Source: Pseudorhodoplanes sp. (lineage in GTDB: Bacteria > Pseudomonadota > Alphaproteobacteria > Rhizobiales > Xanthobacteraceae). Taken from it: a stretch of DNA of 64,000 nucleotides. The position numbers and the translations under genes were made by a program. This document shows positions 26,098-34,354 of the stretch, one piece after another (the first letter of the stretch is position 1; each line of letters starts with the position of its first letter). The stretch covers positions 1,628,332 through 1,692,331 of the forward strand of contig JAVSMS010000001.1 of assembly GCA_032027085.1 (NCBI GenBank), written 5' to 3'. The notes under the pieces are model-generated. The model ran no database searches. It was not told the DNA's origin and saw nothing but the letters and a program-made list of their open reading frames with translations.

Positions 26098-26366
26098 TGC
26101 TGCAACCATCGGATGGGCTGAATTTGTAGAAGTACAGGCTTATGTGTCAGATGCCCTTCCGTGGTCCAGGCATTTGTGTCAATTGAGCCAGACTTATGCG
26201 TCAGGCGCCCTGCCGGAGATATTGAAATCTTGAGGGAATTTTGTTCTGCCGATCCAGACTTATCCGTCACCCGACAGTTGTGTTGGGTGACACATAAGTC
26301 TGACCCTAGGAGCCATAAGTCTGTATCAAATGACGCAATAGTCTGACTCAGATTTTTGCAACCATG
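26098..26366. repeat. Direct repeat copy 1, array of CAGACTTATGYGTCA motifs
   Basis: A 269-bp segment with seven copies of a 15-bp motif. Four face forward (26135, 26167, 26189, 26255) and three are reversed (26288, about 26313, 26331). The fourth and fifth form a strong hairpin (26255-26272 with 26285-26302). The segment is bounded by TGCAACCAT on both sides (26101 and near 26358). Clustered binding sites in both orientations with no gene inside resemble the fused ends of a Tn7- or IS21-like element. The frames crossing it are motif-derived and not genes. Confidence 0.75.
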
Positions 26367-26582
26367 AGCAGATTTCAGGTTGAGGTGTTTGGCATTTTGT
26401 CGATTATTAGTCGATGAAGCCTTCACGTCATATCTAGTCATTGAAACATGCTGCTTCGGTCGAATCCTGGATTGAGCACTGACAGCCAGAGCAGCACCTG
26501 TGACCCGCTTTCATTTATAGGATAGACCTATCTGGTGACGACGTCATTTTGGATTGAACGACGAACAGGACACAGCGCATCC

Positions 26583-27107
26583 ATGGGACAGGCAAAGCAG
26601 AAAAAGTTGAACGGGGCGAAGGTAACTTGGTGTCGTAATTGCACGCTGTGTTGCGAACTGCCTGAGATCCTGGAGCTTGAAAAGGCTTCTTACAAGCGTT
26701 GTGGATCATCCTGTGCGTCCAGTGGGTGCAGTATTTATGAAGAACGTCCAGCAGTGTGTCGAACCTTCGAATGTAGGTTTGTATCTGCTCGTTTGAACGA
26801 TGCGCCTGATAGACATGCAATTCCACATCCGAGTGATTGCGGGGCATACTTTTTTGAGGTCAAGGGTGAGAAACGTTTTGTTGTTTTTGTCGATCCACGA
26901 AAGCCGGAAAAGTGGAAGGAAAGTTCTCTTGTTCTCTATTTAGAATCTTACAGGTCCTTTGGCTTCGAGATTACGATCTTCGATCGAGGTTATAAGTTTG
27001 ACGTTGCGCGGGTGTGGGATGACTTCTTGCAAGGCGACTGGGTTAAAGTCGCGCAGGCGCACGGAGAGAAGATGCATGATTTGTCATTCCGGGATTGGAG
27101 GGCTTAG
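26583..27107 (+). CDS. YkgJ-family cysteine-cluster protein
   Basis: A 174-residue protein from the ATG at 26583. The N-terminal 60 residues carry the cysteine cluster of the YkgJ/Fe-S-type family: WCRNCTLCCELP, then KRCGSSC, GCSIYEERPAVCR and FEC. The family is thought to bind zinc or an iron-sulfur cluster, and its biochemical role is not settled. The rest is a compact domain with aromatic residues. It lies between the two direct repeats, so it is probably carried with the toxin-antitoxin pair. Confidence 0.8.
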   Translation: MGQAKQKKLNGAKVTWCRNCTLCCELPEILELEKASYKRCGSSCASSGCSIYEERPAVCRTFECRFVSARLNDAPDRHAIPHPSDCGAYFFEVKGEKRFVVFVDPRKPEKWKESSLVLYLESYRSFGFEITIFDRGYKFDVARVWDDFLQGDWVKVAQAHGEKMHDLSFRDWRA

Positions 27108-27218
27108 ATACCTGGCTTCCCAAGAGTCGATACCGCCCTTTCAATTGATGGATGTGGAGTTTGCTGCAGACCGTCTTACTCGGACGGTCGTGATATGATA
27201 TAGTTGCAGCTAGTTGAA

Positions 27219-27521
27219 ATGAGTGACCCCATGAGACCGTCGGCTTTGGTACAGCAGCACATCGACCAGGTGAAGAACGCTATTTCGCATTACCCGGTGC
27301 GCAATCCGAGGCTTTTCGGCTCGTCGGCGCGCGGCGACGATCGGCAGGGCAGCGATGTCGACATTCTGGTCGACCCGCTTCCGGAAACGACGCTCTACGA
27401 TCTCGCTGAACTCGAACTGGAGCTTGAGAGCATTCTTGGCTGTAAGGTCGATGTCCGCACACCCCGTGAACTGGCCCCTGAAGTAGCGGAACGGGTGGCA
27501 TCAGATCTTCGTCCGATGTGA
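27219..27521 (+). CDS. mntA: MntA-type minimal nucleotidyltransferase antitoxin
   Basis: About 100 residues; ATG 27219 or ATG 27231 are possible starts, and the ribosome site is poor. The nucleotidyltransferase signature is intact: LFGSSARGDDRQGSDVDILV (GS-x10-DxD), followed by LGCKVDVRTP with the third acidic residue. In the HepT-MntA family the antitoxin AMPylates HepT on a tyrosine. The stop codon runs into the hepT start, the usual arrangement for this pair. Confidence 0.9.
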   Translation: MSDPMRPSALVQQHIDQVKNAISHYPVRNPRLFGSSARGDDRQGSDVDILVDPLPETTLYDLAELELELESILGCKVDVRTPRELAPEVAERVASDLRPM

Positions 27522-27919
27522 TGACCCCAAAATCGATTGCAATCGAAGAGCGGCTCCGCGATATCGTCAAATGGGGCGAAGCGCTGGCACGTCATGTCGA
27601 AGGTATGACGCAAAGTCAATTCATGGCTGATGAGAAAACTCAGCACGCCACGACGAAATGCATCGAAGCAATTGGCGAGGCGGCGAAGGAGATCTTGAAA
27701 GCGGATCCGGGTTTTGATTCGCATCACTCTAACCTGAAAGCAAGGGCGGTTGCGAGAATGAGGGACCGTCTATCGCATGGCTATCGTGACATCGATTGGG
27801 AACTTGTCTGGACCACCTCAACGACTTCTGTTCCTGCTACAGTTGCAGCAGCAAAATCCATTTTGGCGCAGATGTCGTATAAACCGCCACAGCCGCCATG
27901 GGGCTCGTCGGAAGAATAA
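27521..27919 (+). CDS. hepT: HepT-like (DUF86) ribonuclease toxin
   Basis: A 132-residue HEPN-domain protein. ATG 27521 overlaps the mntA stop by one base. The catalytic motif R-x4-6-H-x-Y is visible as RDRLSHGYRDIDWELVW. HepT toxins cleave RNA and are silenced by MntA-mediated AMPylation of the tyrosine in this motif. It sits just before the second direct repeat. Confidence 0.92.
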   Translation: MTPKSIAIEERLRDIVKWGEALARHVEGMTQSQFMADEKTQHATTKCIEAIGEAAKEILKADPGFDSHHSNLKARAVARMRDRLSHGYRDIDWELVWTTSTTSVPATVAAAKSILAQMSYKPPQPPWGSSEE

Positions 27920-27963
27920 CTTGGTGGTCACAGGCTCCGAGTAGGCTAATTAGGTTTCCGCGG

Positions 27964-28230
27964 CGCTGCAACCGTGGGATGCGCTGAATTTTCAAAGGTA
28001 CAGGCTTATGTGTCAGACGCCTTTCCGTGGTCCAGGCTATTGCGTCAATTGAGCCAGACTTATGTGTCAGGGTGCCTGGTCGCGGCGTTGAAATCCTGAA
28101 GGAATTTTGGTGGGCAGATCCAGACTTATGCGTCACCCGACAATGTTTCGGGTAACGCATAAGTCTGGATCTTTGGGCCATAAGTCTGTGTCAAATGACG
28201 CAAAAGCCCGACTCAGATTTTTTCAACCAT
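27964..28230. repeat. Direct repeat copy 2, array of CAGACTTATGYGTCA motifs
   Basis: A 267-bp segment in the same orientation as copy 1 and alignable along its whole length with scattered differences. Motifs lie at 28001, 28033, 28055 and 28121 (forward) and 28153, about 28178 and 28196 (reverse). The central hairpin is kept (28121-28138 with 28150-28167). CAACC and CAACCAT occur at its two ends. The divergence means the two copies are not a very recent duplication. Confidence 0.75.
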
Positions 28231-28440
28231 TGATTGTAGAGAAAGTTACGCGGCCAAGCTGAGTAATCTTTGGCGGCCCGGCTCGCTCGTTGCTTATCTT
28301 GGATCAGCGCCGAGCAGCAAACGCTCCTCCACGCGCCGTGATGCCGAATAAGAGAGCTAATACGCAGTTCCCTTCGGCGCGGTGAAAACGCCACGATTAC
28401 CGCTTATGGCCGCTTTGTGGACAAGCGACGCAGATCAAGA

Positions 28441-28830
28441 ATGTTTTGTGACCCTGAGCGCGTGGCCACTCTGCTTGGTGGGCCAAGCGTCTTGAAGCTC
28501 ACTCCAAACAGCACCCTTGATGTTCATAACCTGCTTGCTTGCGGCCGCCCAGCCCAAGCGTTTCTGACGCTCGCAAAAGGACTTGTGCTCCTTCAATCTG
28601 AACCGTCGTTTGAGAGGGCAGTCGGCAAAAGCATGCGAACGCTGCAGCGGCGGCAAAGGAGCCGGCAGAAGCTTAACCAAAGCGCAAAGTGCTCGTCTCT
28701 GGAAGTTCGCCGAAGTTTTGGCGAAAGCGAGCGAGGTGCTCGGATCGCAAAGGAATGCTGAGGAATGGCTCGAACGGCCAGCGATTGGTCTCGATCAGAA
28801 CCTGCTGATGAGCGTGGACTGCCCTTGCGC
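28441..28830 (+). pseudogene. Frameshifted Xre/MbcA/ParS-type antitoxin relic
   Basis: The first part, in one frame, reads as the antitoxin domain: RVATLLGGPSVLKL, TLDVHNLLACGRPAQAFL, then KSMRTLQRR. Around 28660-28680 the homology moves to the next frame, with LTKAQSARLWKFAEVLAKA and AEEWLERPAIGLDQ, the expected C-terminal half. One indel therefore breaks the gene. The normal C-terminal end is also lost where it runs into the MgtE-like gene. No RES-type toxin is present next to it. Confidence 0.75.
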
Positions 28831-28835
28831 GACGT

Positions 28836-29828
28836 TCAGACGACTACGCGTGAAGCGATCAGAAAATAGACCAGCAGCGAAATCACGTCCTGTATGACCG
28901 TGGCCAGTGGACCCGAGCTGAGCGCCGGATCGTAACCTATACGGGCGAAAGACCACGGCAACAAAAGTCCGATCGTGGTGGCAATGCTACTCGCCGCGAT
29001 CAGCGCCAACGATACCGTGGCAGCAAGCGTGGCACTTGCAAACATGATCCAGATGAGCGGAAAGGCCAAGCCGCCAAGCGCTGCACCGATCAGGATCCCG
29101 GTCCCAAGTTCACCAAAAAGCAGGGGGATAAGATCGCCCCCCATCAACGATAGACCTCGCACGGCCACGGCTTCAGATTGAGTACCCACTGCATCGGCAA
29201 GATACACCACCGCTGGGATGAGAAACGCGACTGCAATGTGCGCCGCCAGTACGCCTTCAAAACGCGCCATGGTCGCAGTCGCCACAGCACTGCCGCCCAT
29301 TCCAACGAGGAGCCAAGGTAGTCGGTAAAGGGCGCGGCGATACGGCGGTGCTGTCAATGCGGCCTGCGCCTTCTCCGACTTGCCAAGAATGCCGGCCATG
29401 TGATGCAAATCTTCCAGATGTTCGTCACGTAAAATCGACATCATCGCCGAGGCTGAGAGAGCGCCGAGGAAACGGCGATCTGCGTCGCATACGGCAAGCG
29501 TCGAGATGCCTGTTTGGATCGCCAGGCTCGCTGCATCTTCGCGGTCGGTTTCGGGAGTTACAACATGGCGCTCAGCCGGCTTAATCAAGGCCGAGAGTGG
29601 TTTTTGTGCTTCCGCACTCATCAGCGTGCCAAGGCTAATGATTCCTTCAAACCGACCATCTTCTGCCGTAACGAAGACATGTGATGCGTCATCATAAGTC
29701 CTTCCAATCAGGTGCTGCCGGACGGCTGCGGCGCTGTCTTCCAATTTCCCGATCGGCACCTCCGTTACGAGATAATGGCCGACCTGCTGAACTCGCGATG
29801 TATCACTGACCGCCCTGGGCATGTGCAA
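28836..29828 (-). CDS. MgtE-family divalent cation transporter-like protein with CBS domains
   Basis: A 330-residue membrane protein. Residues about 30-150 form a CBS pair (VFVTAEDGRFEGIISLGTL; STLAVCDADRRFLGAL). About five membrane helices follow (165-330) with the MgtE-like VYLADAVGTQSEAVAVRGL, corresponding to the pore region. MgtE proteins carry Mg2+ and close when Mg2+ binds their cytosolic domains. The N-terminal MgtE_N domain is missing, as in some short members. It starts the stress-gene island after the accessory region. I see no FixK-type box in front of it. Confidence 0.82.
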   Translation of the reverse strand: MHMPRAVSDTSRVQQVGHYLVTEVPIGKLEDSAAAVRQHLIGRTYDDASHVFVTAEDGRFEGIISLGTLMSAEAQKPLSALIKPAERHVVTPETDREDAASLAIQTGISTLAVCDADRRFLGALSASAMMSILRDEHLEDLHHMAGILGKSEKAQAALTAPPYRRALYRLPWLLVGMGGSAVATATMARFEGVLAAHIAVAFLIPAVVYLADAVGTQSEAVAVRGLSLMGGDLIPLLFGELGTGILIGAALGGLAFPLIWIMFASATLAATVSLALIAASSIATTIGLLLPWSFARIGYDPALSSGPLATVIQDVISLLVYFLIASRVVV

Positions 29829-30007
29829 ATCCGTAAGGTCTCGGATGGATACAGGGTGATGAAAACGTTATTCCGATCTGTGACGCCGGGATTCTCTCCC
29901 GCCGCGGGCCGCCAGCCGCTTTGTTCCAAGTGCATACTTTTCTAAACCAACAGCTTCACTTGGTGCCCTGCCGACATCAGGTCTTTAAGAAAGATGGCGA
30001 TATCCAT
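29829..30007. other. Intergenic stretch between MgtE-like and Usp genes
   Basis: About 180 bases upstream of the MgtE-like gene and downstream of the Usp gene. It presumably holds the MgtE-like promoter. I see no terminator or recognisable operator in it. Confidence 0.3.
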
Positions 30008-30847
30008 TTATGATTCCAACGCGCGGTTCATGATCAAAATTGAGACCCGTTGCCGCGATAACGTTGCCAATGGCGCAAGAATATCGGAGCCATAGCGGCT
30101 ACGGCTCATAACGAGCATATGAGCATTGTATCGCGATATATCTGACAAAACGCTCGACATCTCAGATGCAGGATCGATGAGTTCTCCGATTCGGGCAGGC
30201 ACCCCAGCACCCGCAGCAATGGCCTCCAATGACGAGATGCTCTCTCGAAATTTGTAGGCCGGCACCAAGATCAAATCCTGACCGCCGGTGACTGCGATTT
30301 CAATCGCCACCCGAATGCTGGGATCATGTAAATTTGCTGCAATTGCAACGACTGGACCACCACGGCCAGCGGCTGGCGGAACCAGCATCACTGCCGCCGG
30401 CGTCTCGAACGCAGCCTGGAGCAGATCATTCAATTGCTGAGAAATGAGATCGATCGGATTGCCAGGCTGTGGAATGGCGACAATGTCCTCTGATCCCACA
30501 CCCGACATGGTGAACGGCATTGCAGTCCGTGTAGCGGAAAAGCTTGCACTGACAGTGCGGTTCTTGACTGATGCCTCGAAAATCCCTTTCAGGCTACTCT
30601 CAGCAAAGGAGAGTTCTTTGTGCCAATACGCCACATCGATCGGATGCCACCCCTCACCTAGTGCGCGCAGCTCGCGTAGACCCGGAATATCAGCCAGCCA
30701 ATCCAGCTCTGCGCCCTGAATAACCTCCGCGGCAAGGTTAAGCTTCAGTTGCTCTGCAAAGCCTGCCGCCGTTTCAATGATGGTGCGATCAACCACGCGG
30801 TCCGGCAGTTTGAGAAGCAGTCGCTTGAATGGAAATTCTGCCGTCAT
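30008..30847 (-). CDS. Universal stress protein family, tandem Usp
   Basis: A 279-residue cytosolic protein with two Usp-like halves. The second half is clearer, ending in VLSDISRYNAHMLVMSRSRY and a C-terminal ILIMNRAL strand. The usual G-2x-G-9x-G ATP loop is not obvious (SRSRYGSDILAPLATLSRQR). Usp proteins accumulate in growth arrest and low oxygen. It lies 8 bases downstream of the Lon-like gene on the same strand, so it is very likely in an operon with DUF3775 and Lon. Confidence 0.85.
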   Translation of the reverse strand: MTAEFPFKRLLLKLPDRVVDRTIIETAAGFAEQLKLNLAAEVIQGAELDWLADIPGLRELRALGEGWHPIDVAYWHKELSFAESSLKGIFEASVKNRTVSASFSATRTAMPFTMSGVGSEDIVAIPQPGNPIDLISQQLNDLLQAAFETPAAVMLVPPAAGRGGPVVAIAANLHDPSIRVAIEIAVTGGQDLILVPAYKFRESISSLEAIAAGAGVPARIGELIDPASEMSSVLSDISRYNAHMLVMSRSRYGSDILAPLATLSRQRVSILIMNRALES

Positions 30848-30855
30848 TGCCGGGG

Positions 30856-33366
30856 CTACCCGATATCGGGCACCTTCGTGCTTGCAAAACTCTGGCGGAT
30901 GCGTGCGAAGGAGCGAAGACGATCTTCAACCTTGCGATTGACGCTTTTCACGGGAAAGGTGCCGTCGTCACCGCGTTCGCCAGCGGCGCAACCGGTCAAC
31001 AGGGCGATGCCCTGATCGATTGAACTTATGGCATAAATTGCAAACTGCCCCGCTGCACAAGCTCCAACCACGTCTTCCCGAAGCATCAGGTGCTGAATAT
31101 TGGATCTTGGCATCAATACACCTTGCGTTCCCGTCAGCCCTTTCAATTTGCAGGTTTCAAAGAATGCCTCGATCTTCTCGTTGACACCGCCGATTGCCTG
31201 AATCTCCCCGTGCTGGTTGACCGAACCGGTAACGGCAAGATCCTGTCGCAGCGGCAACTCCGAGAGAGCTGAAAGCAGCGCGTAAAGCTCGGCGGAGGAG
31301 GCACTATCCCCTTCAACTCCCGCATAACTCTGCTCAAAGACAAGACTGGCAAAAAGGGACATGGGCGTATCGAGCGCGTAGCGGCCTGCAAGAAAACCAG
31401 ACAATATGAGGACGCCCTTGGAGTGGACCGGGCCTCCCATCTCGACCTCCCGCTCGATGTCGACGAGCTTGCCGGTTCCTGGCCGCACGCGACAGGTAAT
31501 GCGTGTCGGCCTGCCAAAGCGATACCCGCCTAGCTCCGTCACGCTCAGGCCGTTGATCTGCCCGACCTTGGCGCCCGAGGTTTCAATCAGGGCCACGTCC
31601 TGACGAATGATTTCCTGCGTCCGGTCCCGCAGTCGCGAATTGCGGTACTCCCTTTGCCGGATCGCACGTTTGACGTCGTCATCGATGACCGTAGAACGAC
31701 CCGCCTGCCCGGCCCAGAAGCTACTTTCGGCCAGAACGTCCCGAATTTCGCCGATGGACAGACTCAGTTTGTCAGCGTGATCGGCCAAGCGTGCCGCGTG
31801 TTCGATCATGGCAGCAACGGCACCCCGATCAAAGGGCTTCAAGCTGTCCTTCTGCAGAAGTGACGCAATCAACCGCGCATGAACGCCTTCGCTCTCCGAT
31901 GACCGGTCGACATCATCTTCGAAATCAGCAAGCACCTTGAAATGCTCGCCAATTTCCGGATCAAACGATGCAAGCAGGTAATAGAGCAGACGATCGCCGA
32001 ACAATACAACCTTGAGATTGAGCGGTATAGGATCTGGTTCCAGAGACACCGTCGTCGTCAAGCCAATGAAGCGGCTAATGTCCTCGATCTTCACTTCGCC
32101 TTGGCGTAGTGTCCGCTTCAGGGCCGGCCAACTGAATGGCTCCATCAAGAGGCTGCGAACGTCCAACAAAAGAAAGCCGCCATTACCGCGGTGAAGCGCA
32201 CCAGACTTGATCAGGCGAAAATTCGTAAAGAGTGTCCCGTGATGGGAAATATACTCGATGCTGCCGATGAGGTTCGCCACGGTTGGATGCAGTTCCTCGA
32301 CGACGGGTGCACCAACGGCATCTTTCGGCGAACTTACGAAGATATTTACCTCATAGCGGGCGAACGGATTGGCCAACCGTGATTCAACTCCGCCATCGTC
32401 TCCTTGCTCGCGCTTGGCGATGAACATTCCGACATTCTCAATAAGATCCGCCCGTACGTCTTCCAGGTGCTGCACGATGCGGGGCAGATCGACAAAAGGT
32501 TCTTTTGCCTCCTCGATCGACTGGCCGATCGCAAATTGCGCCGTCTCGCGATTCAGCTTCAGAACTTCATCGCGCCGAAGCTTCTCCCACTGTGGGATTT
32601 GCCTTAAAATTTGTTCTAAATCCCCTTCCAAACTGCGAATTGTATCCTGAACCTGCTGTTTCTTCTCTGCCGGCCATGCAGAAAACTCTTCCGGCGGAAC
32701 CACTTTGCCATTCTGCGCAGGAACAAGAGTGAACCCCAGCGGGGTCCGCAGGATCATGACGCCCTGACTCAAAGCCTTGTCGCGCAGCGCTGTGAATGCC
32801 TCACCCTGCTTATTTTGAAAGGACTGATCGAGCGCATTGCGACGGGCTTGATAGTCTTCCCCCTCGAACATCGCGGGAAGCGTGATCTTAAGATCATCAA
32901 TCAGACGATGCATTGCGTCGTGAAATTCAACTGCTCGACCCCCAGGCAGCTCAATCGCGATTGGCTTATGCGATTCCTTGAAATTGTTGACATAGACCCA
33001 ATCGCTGGGAGCCGACCTACTTTTCGCCTGGCGCGCGAGGATCGCTCTCACCGTTTCCTGGATTCGCGCGCCGCTGGACCCGATAACGAAGATGTTGAAC
33101 CCCTTGTTGTCGATTCCAGTTCCAAATCCGATGGCATCGAGGGCCCGCTGCTGCCCCACGGCCCCTTCGAGCGCGGGAAGATCGTTCGTTGTTGCAAAGG
33201 AAAGGCCGGAAAGATCAGCTGGCCGATATAGCTGGTGAGGCTGCAATGGCTCACAGCCTGATACTTCGTGCTCAAGAGACTTCCCACTGCCCGGCTGGTT
33301 AGCGGGCGGGCTTTTCAACCCATCGGTTTGAGCCGATGCCTTGAGAATATCGGCCTCTAAATCCAT
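30856..33366 (-). CDS. Lon-like (AAA_32 / Lon_C) ATP-dependent protease family
   Basis: An 836-residue protein. The C-terminal Lon proteolytic domain has the catalytic serine in GVEGDSASSAELYA and lysine in GGVNEKIEAF, so it is probably active. The N-terminal AAA-like domain has GVMILRTPLGF and other family segments, but its P-loop position reads FVIGSSGARIQET, with no GK[S/T]. The helical middle (about 200-340) fits the AAA_32/LonB-like family. These proteases degrade damaged proteins under stress. It is the middle gene of DUF3775-lon-usp. Confidence 0.9.
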   Translation of the reverse strand: MDLEADILKASAQTDGLKSPPANQPGSGKSLEHEVSGCEPLQPHQLYRPADLSGLSFATTNDLPALEGAVGQQRALDAIGFGTGIDNKGFNIFVIGSSGARIQETVRAILARQAKSRSAPSDWVYVNNFKESHKPIAIELPGGRAVEFHDAMHRLIDDLKITLPAMFEGEDYQARRNALDQSFQNKQGEAFTALRDKALSQGVMILRTPLGFTLVPAQNGKVVPPEEFSAWPAEKKQQVQDTIRSLEGDLEQILRQIPQWEKLRRDEVLKLNRETAQFAIGQSIEEAKEPFVDLPRIVQHLEDVRADLIENVGMFIAKREQGDDGGVESRLANPFARYEVNIFVSSPKDAVGAPVVEELHPTVANLIGSIEYISHHGTLFTNFRLIKSGALHRGNGGFLLLDVRSLLMEPFSWPALKRTLRQGEVKIEDISRFIGLTTTVSLEPDPIPLNLKVVLFGDRLLYYLLASFDPEIGEHFKVLADFEDDVDRSSESEGVHARLIASLLQKDSLKPFDRGAVAAMIEHAARLADHADKLSLSIGEIRDVLAESSFWAGQAGRSTVIDDDVKRAIRQREYRNSRLRDRTQEIIRQDVALIETSGAKVGQINGLSVTELGGYRFGRPTRITCRVRPGTGKLVDIEREVEMGGPVHSKGVLILSGFLAGRYALDTPMSLFASLVFEQSYAGVEGDSASSAELYALLSALSELPLRQDLAVTGSVNQHGEIQAIGGVNEKIEAFFETCKLKGLTGTQGVLMPRSNIQHLMLREDVVGACAAGQFAIYAISSIDQGIALLTGCAAGERGDDGTFPVKSVNRKVEDRLRSFARIRQSFASTKVPDIG

Positions 33367-33389
33367 GCTCGTTCATGTCCTTAGGCAGA

Positions 33390-33812
33390 TCAAAGCCGGC
33401 CCAGTTCAAATTCCTCGCAGGAGCCTCCACACTGAGACAAGCCCTCTTCGAGATGATCCGCAAGAAGCGGTATGCCAAGAAGGTACTGCGCTGTCCGATT
33501 GTTATGCGCGCGCGACGCTTCCGCCCTGATGGCCGGCCAATCTGTAAGACTGCCGTCGCCGCGACCAAGCCACGTCAGGGCCACGAGATCAACCTGCTCA
33601 TCTTCGTTCAACGAGTTAATGAAGCGTGCGAGTTCTTCATATACGGGATCATCTCCACGGTCTTCGAGGACAGAGATCATCGCATCATCGCTCGCATTCG
33701 ACGAGCTGCCCTCGTCCGTCGCGACATCCTTGGCGTCGAATTCCCGAGCCTTGACAATGATGAAGCACACCTTCTCGGGCGAGATTGTCAGATTTGGTGA
33801 TATGATGATCAT
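33390..33812 (-). CDS. DUF3775 domain protein
   Basis: A 140-residue protein from the ATG at 33812; an upstream ATG at 33866 would add 18 residues, but AGG lies about eight bases before 33812. It begins with LTISPEKVCFIIVKAREFD and ends with LGIPLLADHLEEGL, the DUF3775 pattern. The function is unknown. It heads the lon-usp operon, and a TTGA-N6-TCAA box lies 60 bases upstream. Confidence 0.82.
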   Translation of the reverse strand: MIIISPNLTISPEKVCFIIVKAREFDAKDVATDEGSSSNASDDAMISVLEDRGDDPVYEELARFINSLNEDEQVDLVALTWLGRGDGSLTDWPAIRAEASRAHNNRTAQYLLGIPLLADHLEEGLSQCGGSCEEFELGRL

Positions 33813-33871
33813 TGGTGTTACCTGCCTGTTCATCTTCACGGATGAAAATACGTCCAAAATCCGCAATCGGT

Positions 33872-33885
33872 TTGAGATAGGTCAA
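33872..33885. promoter_or_regulatory. FixK/FNR-type box upstream of DUF3775-lon-usp
   Basis: The sequence TTGAGATAGGTCAA matches TTGA-N6-TCAA exactly. It lies 60 bases before the DUF3775 start, and a TATTTT box on the minus strand follows at a spacing that suits activation. It could also serve the divergent small gene at 34023. Confidence 0.65.
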
Positions 33886-34022
33886 CCAGTGGATGAGATG
33901 ATGTCTTTGATAGGACTGCAGAATTCCCAGCTCTTGTTTAAACTGACCTTTTTCTCAATGCGAGAAAGCGGGGAATGGTCACCCCTTTCAACTCCAATAT
34001 CGAATTCTGGATTGGAGGCCCA

Positions 34023-34247
34023 ATGAACGTCAAACTCAGCATCCGCAAAGACAATGAGATTCTGTTTGAATCGATTTACTCGATTAGTGACTCCGACAGC
34101 TTCGCGAGCGCCTGTGCCGACGCCTGGGTCAAGCTCCGCGATCGGCGGTTGGGGCAAGCCACCAGTATTGGCGAATATATGGATCGTATGAATCAGGACG
34201 TTCTCGAGGAGTTGCAGGGCGCGCAAATATCCCTCACTGGCGCCTGA
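34023..34247 (+). CDS. Small hypothetical protein
   Basis: A 74-residue protein from the ATG at 34023, with GGAGG four bases upstream. The sequence looks like a real compact protein (NVKLSIRKDNEILFESIYSI; WVKLRDRRLGQA), but I recognise no family. It precedes pncB by about 100 bases on the same strand. Confidence 0.65.
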   Translation: MNVKLSIRKDNEILFESIYSISDSDSFASACADAWVKLRDRRLGQATSIGEYMDRMNQDVLEELQGAQISLTGA

Positions 34248-34354
34248 CGGCCCGGTACTTTGTGACATCTGCACAGTGACGCTAACTTTGGCGATGCGGC
34301 TTGCGGGTTCGCTCCGGCGAGCCACCCACCCGATTTTATCGACTGGCTTGCAAC

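Noticed and set aside
26098-26366. Repeat arrays as the far end of the Tn7-like element.
   Set aside because: The same motif was not found upstream of tnsA, and each array has sites in both orientations, unlike ordinary Tn7 ends; left only as a hypothesis.
25974-26441. Frames across the first repeat array on both strands, with repeated HKSG-like peptides.
   Set aside because: The periodic peptides are translations of the 15-bp DNA motif, and the same occurs at 27837-28181; these are not proteins.
26098-28230. Possible CRISPR array.
   Set aside because: The motif is short, occurs in both orientations at irregular spacing, and no cas genes exist; it is not a repeat-spacer array.
28191-28394. 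Minus-strand frame of 67 codons after the second repeat.
   Set aside because: Its end is in the repeat motif, with no ribosome site and no family resemblance.
33882-34325. Minus-strand frame of 147 codons.
   Set aside because: It overlaps the better-supported 74-residue plus-strand gene (with a good ribosome site) and the FixK-type box, and has no recognisable content.
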